Assembly: GCA_009691845.1 (NCBI GenBank)
Contig: SIAJ01000005.1
Location: forward strand, 62,001 to 126,000
Source of the DNA: Gemmataceae bacterium
GTDB taxonomy: Bacteria > Planctomycetota > Planctomycetia > Gemmatales > Gemmataceae
DNA length: 64,000 nt
Reading direction: 5' to 3'
Below the pieces are notes generated by a model. The model saw only the letters and a program-made list of their open reading frames with translations. It ran no database searches and was not told where the DNA came from. The stretch's first letter is position 1; every line of letters starts with the position of its first letter. Below are positions 55,801 through 61,831 of the stretch, in pieces. Position numbers and translations under genes: made by a program.

Positions 55801-58388
55801 GAATAACTACCGGAGGCCGACGACGCGTCGGTCAGCGAGATCACGCCGGTCGCGGAGTCGATCGCAAAGAGGGGGCTGCCGCTTTCGATCGAAAAGGTTT
55901 TGAGGTCACCAGCATCGGCATCGATCGCCGTCACAAACCCAATGACTGAGTTGTCCGGTAAGCCGCTGAAGTAGAGGAAGTTAAACGGTCCGCCGGTGAT
56001 CGACGGGGCCTCGTTCACGTTCGTGACGGCGACTACCATACTCTTTTCAACGAACAGTCCGAGTTCATCGGTCGCGCGAACGCGAATGCTGTAGCTCTGT
56101 TGTGCTTCAAAATTGAAGATGGCGGCCGACACGAGAGTGGCACCGGCGATGGTGAAGAGCGAATTGTCGGTACTGCCCAATCCATTGACGAGGCTATAGC
56201 TAAACACGCTGCTATCCGGGTCCGACGTGCTGAAGGTGCCCACGAGCGTTCCCACCGGCTCGCTCTCGGCAATGGTGCTTGGGGAGAGTTGAATGTCCGT
56301 CGGAGCGCCGTTTACAAGTTCAATCGCGGTGAACAGAGTATTGCTGAGATTATTCGAACTGGCTCCGTCGTCCGCCTGAATGCTGAGTGTCTCGGATGAG
56401 CCTGCATTCGGAGCAGTGTACGTCAACGTTTCGAGTGCCGTGTTGATGTTGAAGAGTGTCCCTGCGATGGTCACGGAAGCCGTGCCATTGCCCGTGACAT
56501 TCGTGCCGCCGGGCGTGATACTCAACGATCCCCCCGACACGGAAATCGTGATGGTTTCATTCGAGGAATCGAAGTCGCTCACGGAATACACGTTTCCGGA
56601 TCCGGTGAACGCGACGGTGCCTCCGTGAGGAGCGTTGGCGGAAGCTGGGCCCGAAACGACTGGCGCGCGGTTCAGCAACGAGATGGTCGTCGTCAGCGTG
56701 TTACTAAGATTGTTGGACGGGCTTCCGTCGTTTCCCCGGGCGGTCAATGTTGCGGTGGCACCCGTACTTGGAGCCGTGTAGGTCAGTGTTGCCAGGGCGG
56801 CGTTCATCAAGGTGATGTTGCCGTTCAGCGTCAAGGTCGAGCTGCCGTTGGCCCCCGCGGAAATCGTTGCGCCGGCTGCCAGTCCACTGCTGAGGTCGAC
56901 ACTCAACGTGCCGGAACTGACGGCCAGCGTCAGGCTCTCAGTCGAGGCCGCATCAACATCCGTGACGGAGATTTGCAAGTTCCCGCTGAGGGCGAGCGTG
57001 CCGCCGTGAGCGATCGAGGCCGCGGCAGCACCCCGCACCACGGGTGCCGTGTTCGTTGCGACGTCAAAAGCAATCGTGACTGGTTCAGAAATCGATGTGA
57101 CTTTGCCCGAGCCGTTCGTGACCCCGTAATACTGCCGCCCCATGAGGTAGGGGAAGGCGGATTCGCCGGCGGCGTCGATCGTATCGAAGTAGGCGTACGT
57201 TCCACTTGGGAACTCGGGGGTGACGCACCAGCGGCCATTGAACGGGTCGAGTTCACCGGACCCCAGGACATAGGCGTAGTCTTCGCCGTAGCGGCCGAGG
57301 GGGTAAGTCGCACTGACGGCCGGGCCCGCGTACAGAGCTTGTTGCTCCGCCGTCATTGTGTAAAAGGCTTCCGCGGCCGTCGCGGCGGCCGTGGCGCCAA
57401 GTTGGGTGGCGTCGAGCTGGGCAGACCAGCCGGGAACGGAGATTCGCGGGCTTCCATTCGTCAAATCCGTACGCAGCGAGAAGCTCGATCTCATTCGCGT
57501 GACGGCACTGGCCGGATCGGTCGGGTCGGCGTAGCCGTACGCCCCGTAAATCGGGTAGCCGTCAAACATCCAGCCGATAATCGGGGAGTGGTGCAAATTG
57601 GCAGTGTGCTCGACGAAATCGCCGTCGCTCCCCGCGCCGTTCGTCAACAGGTACACGGCGGGATCGTACGGGAAAAAATTCGTCGTGCCGACGTAGTCGA
57701 TGTTGTCGCTGAGTTGAGCCCGGAGCGCGGGCGGGTCGGTGTGGTGGTGGTACTGCCCGCTTCCGGGTTGGTGACCGTTGCCCATATCGAAGGTCGCGGA
57801 TTCCCCCCATTCGGCCTGGCGGTTCCAGATCCCGTCGCCCGTCATGCCCGCGTCGGCAGCAGTCGAGTGGCGATACGAGAACGCGTCCCCGTTGCCGAAA
57901 AAGGCCACCCCATTCACGGCAATTCCCACCGGCCCGTTGGGCGTTTTGGTGTGCGTGTTCGACGGGTACGTCGTGTTGAGGGCCACCCGAAAGATCGAAT
58001 TCTGATTTCTGGGGAAGTTCACGAATGGCTGTTGTTGCGTTGCGTCACTCCACCATGGGCCCATCGTGTAACTGGCAAGGTCGGGTGTATTCACATAAAC
58101 AAAGTCACCGCTTGTTGAATAGCTGACCTTCTGGACGTCGCCCAGGACGGGGCTGTTCTGCCCGGTCCAGGTGGTACTGGGACCGATCGTTGTGCCCCCG
58201 CTTACGGCGCTGATGACCTGGGAAAACTCCCCCTGGCCGGAAACGAACCAGGAATTCAGCACCACCGGCGAGACAGTAAATAGGTCTCGCGCTTCCAGGC
58301 GCTCCAGAACCAGGCCCGCCACAGACGCTCCTGCGGCTGTCCTCGGCTTCGGTCTTGCCAAAAGGGCTTTGAGCCAGTTTTGCATCAC
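52803..58388 (-). CDS. giant surface protein: YHYH domain plus cadherin-like and YKAWD repeats
   Basis: A 1,861-residue protein. The N-terminus (residues 1-45) has a basic stretch and LVLERLEARDLFTV, the planctomycete surface-protein leader word. A YHYH-type domain (~80-420) contains GHQPGSGQYHHHTDPPALRA and GWMFDGYPIYGAYGY. Two VTDVD...LSV repeats (~430-660) follow. Next are cadherin-like domains (~670-880), with IAESEPVGTLVGTFSTSDPD and the Ca-site AVTNVNEAP. Last come seven ~120-150-residue units ending (Y/F)KAWD or similar (TYKAWDMSVG, TYHVWDQSVG, SYKAWNATSQ, SFKAWDGTTG and others). It is probably exported and adhesive. It is read alone and bracketed by copies of one palindrome. Confidence 0.88.
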   Translation of the reverse strand: MMQNWLKALLARPKPRTAAGASVAGLVLERLEARDLFTVSPVVLNSWFVSGQGEFSQVISAVSGGTTIGPSTTWTGQNSPVLGDVQKVSYSTSGDFVYVNTPDLASYTMGPWWSDATQQQPFVNFPRNQNSIFRVALNTTYPSNTHTKTPNGPVGIAVNGVAFFGNGDAFSYRHSTAADAGMTGDGIWNRQAEWGESATFDMGNGHQPGSGQYHHHTDPPALRAQLSDNIDYVGTTNFFPYDPAVYLLTNGAGSDGDFVEHTANLHHSPIIGWMFDGYPIYGAYGYADPTDPASAVTRMRSSFSLRTDLTNGSPRISVPGWSAQLDATQLGATAAATAAEAFYTMTAEQQALYAGPAVSATYPLGRYGEDYAYVLGSGELDPFNGRWCVTPEFPSGTYAYFDTIDAAGESAFPYLMGRQYYGVTNGSGKVTSISEPVTIAFDVATNTAPVVRGAAAASIAHGGTLALSGNLQISVTDVDAASTESLTLAVSSGTLSVDLSSGLAAGATISAGANGSSTLTLNGNITLMNAALATLTYTAPSTGATATLTARGNDGSPSNNLSNTLTTTISLLNRAPVVSGPASANAPHGGTVAFTGSGNVYSVSDFDSSNETITISVSGGSLSITPGGTNVTGNGTASVTIAGTLFNINTALETLTYTAPNAGSSETLSIQADDGASSNNLSNTLFTAIELVNGAPTDIQLSPSTIAESEPVGTLVGTFSTSDPDSSVFSYSLVNGLGSTDNSLFTIAGATLVSAAIFNFEAQQSYSIRVRATDELGLFVEKSMVVAVTNVNEAPSITGGPFNFLYFSGLPDNSVIGFVTAIDADAGDLKTFSIESGSPLFAIDSATGVISLTDASSASGSYSLTVRVADSAGLFGDATVIVDEHNPPVIDVAPKVIVELIPAKSFLFNGTPVSTLTANITYMDAGGAKGIAVITAAASASTGQWQFSTDSGATWTDITEVDGGHALLLADEPANRVRFTPNGKFVGFAALTYKAWDMSVGTGSTGTIPSFGDTTSSVAFSTGIEKASVSVGKTTPTIDLSGNALFSSIPRNAKSPAGNQVKSLLGLLASDAERKNTLGVAVTDVDNASGKWQYQVAGKWIDILGVSGVNALLLGPKTKARFLPATDFFGPATFTYHVWDQSVGQVGERAVVTGSSFSSLADTATVRVLARPLLDTTIEQSLASPSSPKSVSALLTGTVTDVLPGMAIGIAVIGATGKGNWTYQIGSAPEVRIKAASTSAVVLPAEAVLQFHAAADFSGRATLSYKAWNATSQPLAAGRKINPSGIGFSIATETLSLYVAPVGGDAVPTIDNATVQLGSITEDPRTNLGVSVRSLVKAAKITDEDPKDKLGIAVVDVDVANGTWQYSLDRKVWHPVPALDANHALALADTASLKFVPSANFNGTATMSFKAWDGTTGSSADLLDPSSGAAFSASVGTEMITISPVNDSPTLDNSSPHYLPAMNEGETSADITVSTLTAQAGDVETAANQIGICIAAAKGPGAWKFSTDGTLFSDVRNFPVLLSPASVLRFVGSPGKLGLATLTYKAWDGSSGSTSPLKANAISATSDRLTVAVGNTPPALSGPGTLPAIKEDSTDNPGDTVFRILGKTFADSPGSAKGIALTSTTVPIAGVWQYRIAGEKNWRAIPAVDESNALLLPDNARVRFVPAKNVFSVGDPDNPAITYKAWDQTVGSGGEMIDTTDVALNSFSASEIAKLKVISVEDAPTLDTSVLQSLNGTATVSALVAGAVTDPESNSFGIAVTGLTGRGTWEYSFDNFATAGTPIASGSTSAALLLPATATIRFVPNQGATGLARLRYKAWDTTSGQSGTANTNLGANKVFFSSAIETLSINIGNVEPILTPL

Positions 58389-58606
58389 GACCGCTCCAGT
58401 TGTTAAGTGATTTGCCTGTAAATATGAAACGCCGCGAGTTTGACGCTACGGGAGTAGTTTACCCTCAGTGAACAGCAATCACAAAAAAAACTGCCGTGGC
58501 CACCCCCGAATCAGCGGACGTGGTCGATGGACGACTGAAGTGTACCGCGTCGAAGTTTTCGGTGTGCGCGATTGCAAGAGTGCAATTCGCGGATTCACAA
58601 TCATCC
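58389..58606. other. upstream region of giant gene
   Basis: No gene is seen. It probably holds the promoter of the giant gene on the minus strand, with an A-rich tract (58484-58492). Confidence 0.35.
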
Positions 58607-58634
58607 CCGTTTAGCGTTCGAGCCCACGGCTCGA
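58607..58634. repeat. CGTTCGAGCC palindrome, copy upstream of giant gene
   Basis: CCGTTTAGCGTTCGAGCC followed by CACGGCTCGA: the same lead-in and stem as at 52733 in the same orientation, with the last stem bases changed. Confidence 0.8.
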
Positions 58635-58917
58635 TTACAGATTTCCTTCGCTGGCTCACGCAGCATCAACCGGGCGGATTGCCTACTCAACGGCGAGCCG
58701 CGAAGCATTTGCCGAGGGACACTTGGTCCCGTCGAGTGACACAAGGCGTTTTGTTTGAACCGCTCACCGGCAAGAAAGCCAAATGCCCCCGCATCACTTG
58801 CGGAACGAATTTCGGTTTTTGGGTGGTGCGTCTGGTTCCGAATTCGTCTAATTCCCCGAGAGGGTCCGCACGGGATTCCCCGCCCAAGCCTGATTACTCT
58901 CTCCAGGGCTTTCCCAT
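58635..58917. other. intergenic, no gene seen
   Basis: 283 bases between the repeat and the second DUF1559 gene. Short frames here look like noise. It presumably contains the DUF1559 promoter. Confidence 0.35.
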
Positions 58918-59877
58918 ATGTCCACACGCCGGTCGGCATTCACCCTCATCGAGTTGTTGGTGGTCATTGCCATCATCGCCATCCTGATCGGTCTCTTGCT
59001 CCCGGCCGTCCAGAAGGTCCGAGAAGCAGCCAATCGGATCAAGTGCAGCAATAACCTCAAGCAGATCGGTTTGGCCCTTCACAACTACGAGTCGGCGAAC
59101 GCGGAGTTCCCCCCCGGTACCATGGCCCCGACCCGGTTCTCGTACAGTTGGAAGTATGAGTGGCCGTACTTTCTTCACTACTTGCTCCCCCACTTGGAGC
59201 AAGACAACTATCACCGGGCCATCCGGGGGCCCTTGTTCGACATTCAGAACCCGTGGGCGGACCCGGGAGCTTGGCCCGCTGCAGTCGCCAACAAGCCACT
59301 CGGCGGCCTACTCTGCCCGAGCGATGGCCGCAGTAAGACCAAGGGCGATCTCCTGGGGGTGCGCCTGACGGCCAGCAACTACCTTGGCTTGTTTTCCGGC
59401 CTGAACGACGGCGAGAATGCGAATAGCAGCAATCAGGCCGCTCGGGGACTCTTCCGCATGGGGATCGCGACGCCGATGAGCGCAATCTTGGATGGGACCA
59501 GCAACAGCATGGCCGTGGCCGAGTACCTGACCGGCATGGACGAAGCTGATGCCCGAGGAGCGATCTATACCAATCGGGCCGGCTCCCAGTTCCTGTACGT
59601 CACCCTCAGCCCGAACTCCCGAAGCCCGGACAACACGCTGAGCTGGCACCCGTCTTTCTGCCCCGGGGATAACAGTCGCAACAAGCCGCTCATGAACTTG
59701 CCCTGCGTCGGCGGCGACACGGACGCCAACTACGCCAGTCCCCGTAGCCGCCATTCGGGCGGCGTGAACGTGGTCCTGTGTGACGGGGCCGTCCGATTCA
59801 TTCCGGACTCGATCGACGCCACCACCTGGCGACGGCTGGGGTGGATCGCCGATGGCAACATCCTGGGAGATTATTGA
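58918..59877 (+). CDS. DUF1559 prepilin-like protein, copy 2
   Basis: A 319-residue protein with the prepilin motif [20 protein letters not shown] directly after the start, then [21 protein letters not shown] middle part with [14 protein letters not shown] and the C-terminal family motif [20 protein letters not shown] followed by [17 protein letters not shown] are present. The first ~45 residues are nearly the same as in copy 1 (35538) and the rest diverges. Its TGA (59875-59877) overlaps the ATG of the next gene. Likely a processed pseudopilin-like surface protein, exported by a type II/IV-pilus-type system. Confidence 0.94.
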   Translation: MSTRRSAFTLIELLVVIAIIAILIGLLLPAVQKVREAANRIKCSNNLKQIGLALHNYESANAEFPPGTMAPTRFSYSWKYEWPYFLHYLLPHLEQDNYHRAIRGPLFDIQNPWADPGAWPAAVANKPLGGLLCPSDGRSKTKGDLLGVRLTASNYLGLFSGLNDGENANSSNQAARGLFRMGIATPMSAILDGTSNSMAVAEYLTGMDEADARGAIYTNRAGSQFLYVTLSPNSRSPDNTLSWHPSFCPGDNSRNKPLMNLPCVGGDTDANYASPRSRHSGGVNVVLCDGAVRFIPDSIDATTWRRLGWIADGNILGDY

Positions 59878-60317
59878 TGCGGGAAGTTATGAAGCCGTAC
59901 ATCGGTCTCGTGATCGGGATGGCCTTGGTGCTGGGAGCCGGCGGGTGCGGCGGGGACTCCAGCGCCGGACACAACCCAATCTCCGGAGAAGTCCGGCTGG
60001 ACGGCCAACCGCTGGAACGCGGGTCCATCCTGTTTGTCCCGATCGAAGGGACCAAAGGTCAGGCCGCTGGCGGAGTGATCGAGAACGGCCGTTACCAGAT
60101 CGGCTCGGACGCCGGCCCAGCCGTTGGAGCCTATCGGGTCGAAATCCGCGGGGTACGTAAGACCGGCAAGAGGGTGCAGAAACCCCTCGCCCCACCCGGC
60201 GAGTTGACCGACGAAGAGGCGGAAGCAGTCGCCGCCCGATTCAATTCGGCCTCCCGCGAAACGGTCGACGTGAAGGCCGGAGAGAATACCGCCAACTTCC
60301 AAGTCCATTCCAAATGA
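59877..60317 (+). CDS. small lipoprotein coupled to DUF1559 copy 2
   Basis: A 146-residue lipoprotein starting at ATG 59877, which overlaps the preceding TGA (TGATG). Leader YIGLVIGMALVLGAGGCGGD with lipobox GAGGC. The beta-sandwich part (ISGEVRLDGQPLERGSILFV, GQAAGGVIENGRYQI, VGAYRVEIRGVRKTG) is the carboxypeptidase-regulatory-like module seen in many planctomycete lipoproteins. Tight coupling to the DUF1559 gene supports a shared surface function. Confidence 0.85.
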   Translation: MREVMKPYIGLVIGMALVLGAGGCGGDSSAGHNPISGEVRLDGQPLERGSILFVPIEGTKGQAAGGVIENGRYQIGSDAGPAVGAYRVEIRGVRKTGKRVQKPLAPPGELTDEEAEAVAARFNSASRETVDVKAGENTANFQVHSK

Positions 60318-60476
60318 TCCGCGAAACAAAAAAGGACGCATCTCGTTTTCCTTGATTTCCTCCCTGCCCTGCCCATTCGGGTCGGACGATGGAAAGCTCA
60401 GAACGGTGAAGAAACTCGGCCTGGAATCGACGCTTCGTCCGCGCGGACGACCGAAGCAGGAAGTGCCGGCCGAACA
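60318..60476. other. intergenic, no gene seen
   Basis: Between convergent genes. A short frame ending LRPRGRPKQEVPAEH (to ~60479) is open but has no credible start. Confidence 0.3.
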
Positions 60477-61409
60477 TTAGCGGCGTCCCTTTTTCTCCTC
60501 CACTCCTTCAAAAGTCGCTCTGAAGTCTTCTTCGGTCAGCGCCGTATCGTACAGCCCAACGTCAAGGCCTTTGTGTCGACTCACGCCCATGTAGCGCAGG
60601 CTGGAATCTTCGTACCGCCGGAACTTCCAGACCGCGTCGTTCATTAAAGCGCTGTTGAAAACGCCCAGGCTGACCAGCCGTTCGAAGTCGGCGGTTGTTA
60701 ATCCCGTAACCTTCTTGAACAACCCCGGCTCAAGTCTTGTGATCACGTCCTTGAGTCGCTGCTCGCGATAATCGGTCAGATACATAAATACCGGGATCCT
60801 TGCCGCGAACTTGATGAGCTTTTCCTGCACCTGCTTGCGCAGGCTCTTGCGCTCCTTCTCGGCCTCGGTCAGTTCTTTCTTCTTCTTGGCGCTCGGCTCT
60901 TCACCCTCGCCGGCCTTGCGTTTCGCGTCCTTGATCTGCTCAGACCGATTGATGATCGTCTCCAGATCGGCGTTGAGGTTGCGAAAACCTTCGATCGCTT
61001 CGAGCGCCGCCATCGCTGCCGGGTCGTTCATCAACCGGGTCAGCGTGCTGTCGTCCACGTTCACCAGCAGCACGCTTTCCCACCTCTTGGCCAGCAGTGT
61101 CGCGCTTGTGCCTGCCGTGGCGATGTCGAGGATCGCCTCTGCATTGAGTTGCCGCATCGAACTGCCGTCGTACTGAAGAACCGGCAGGAAGCCGACCAAC
61201 TCTGCCACCCGCTGCTCGGGGGTCGTCTCATCCGTCGCCAGTTTTCGACGCAGGACCTCGGCCAGGAAATTCCCGTCCCCGCACGCCGGCTCAAGAAAAC
61301 GTGAGTCGATGCGCTCGCACTCATGCTGGACGAGATCAAGCATGTCGTTCACAAGCCCGGGCGGGGTAAAGACCTCGCCGTGGTCGATGACCCGTTGACG
61401 AGAGATCAT
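60477..61409 (-). CDS. chimera of DNA methylase N-terminus and helicase C-terminus (restriction-system remnant)
   Basis: A 310-residue protein from ATG 61409. Residues 1-55 (RQRVIDHGEVFTPPGLVNDM, RFLEPACGDGNFLAEVLRRK) are the start of an N6-adenine methylase: HGEVFTP lead-in and motif I EPACGDGNFL. No catalytic NPPY motif follows. Instead, from about residue 60 the sequence (AELVGFLPVLQYDGSSMRQL, then ATLLAKRWESVLLVNVD, a lysine-rich segment, KLIKFAARIPVFMYLTDYRE and LFKKVTGLTTADFERLVSLG) resembles the C-terminal end of large restriction-associated DEAD/DEAH helicases. An in-frame deletion between two adjacent genes explains it. Probably non-functional as an enzyme. Confidence 0.7.
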   Translation of the reverse strand: MISRQRVIDHGEVFTPPGLVNDMLDLVQHECERIDSRFLEPACGDGNFLAEVLRRKLATDETTPEQRVAELVGFLPVLQYDGSSMRQLNAEAILDIATAGTSATLLAKRWESVLLVNVDDSTLTRLMNDPAAMAALEAIEGFRNLNADLETIINRSEQIKDAKRKAGEGEEPSAKKKKELTEAEKERKSLRKQVQEKLIKFAARIPVFMYLTDYREQRLKDVITRLEPGLFKKVTGLTTADFERLVSLGVFNSALMNDAVWKFRRYEDSSLRYMGVSRHKGLDVGLYDTALTEEDFRATFEGVEEKKGRR

Positions 61410-61500
61410 TTGGTTTATTATCCAAAGCCCAGCCCGTGTGCCAAGTGTGGGCCGCCATCGAGTGAAAAAAACCGAGCGGACGCGGCCGCCAAAAGTCTTG
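61410..61500. other. upstream region of the chimera
   Basis: It presumably holds the minus-strand promoter. No other feature was recognised. Confidence 0.3.
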
Positions 61501-61560
61501 CGGAGCCGCGACTGTAAGGGAGTGACCCGGCTAAAGCGCTCCCTTACGGTCGCGGCTCCG
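61501..61560. repeat. GGAGCCGCGACC palindromic repeat, copy 3
   Basis: CGGAGCCGCGACTGTAAGGG (left) and the complement of CGGAGCCGCGACCGTAAGGG (right). It lies between divergent genes, so it cannot be just a terminator. Copies 1 and 2 are at 9440 and 10119. Confidence 0.9.
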
Positions 61561-61831
61561 ATGGAGAATTGACTTTGGTCGGTGGCGTTCAAAATGCCAC
61601 CCGGAGAGCGTGTTGGCTGGACGGGGTGCAGGCGGTTTGGACAGATCCGCCGAAGGCCGGGAGCGATCGTTACAAAGCTCGGCCAGGGCCTTGGGTTCTG
61701 GAACAATCGGCACAAGTGGCTCAAGATTGCCCGGAATTCCCTTTGCATCCATCCCCGTTTTTGCGTTATCATCTACTATATCTAAATCTCCTTGGCCCCT
61801 TTCCGCGCCGGTCCCCTGCGGAGTTTGACCC

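Noticed and set aside
56625-58118. 497-codon plus-strand frame inside the giant gene
   Set aside because: Composition is Arg/Val/Gly-rich without signal or domain, and the minus strand carries recognisable YHYH and cadherin-like domains over the same bases.
58480-58512. Terminator-like T-run on the minus strand upstream of the giant gene
   Set aside because: The preceding GTGGCCAC palindrome is short and no gene ends there on that strand; it is more likely part of the upstream region.
60405-60479. Short frame VKKLGLESTLRPRGRPKQ
   Set aside because: Only about 24 codons, no RBS, no recognised family; AT-hook-like RGRPK alone is too little.
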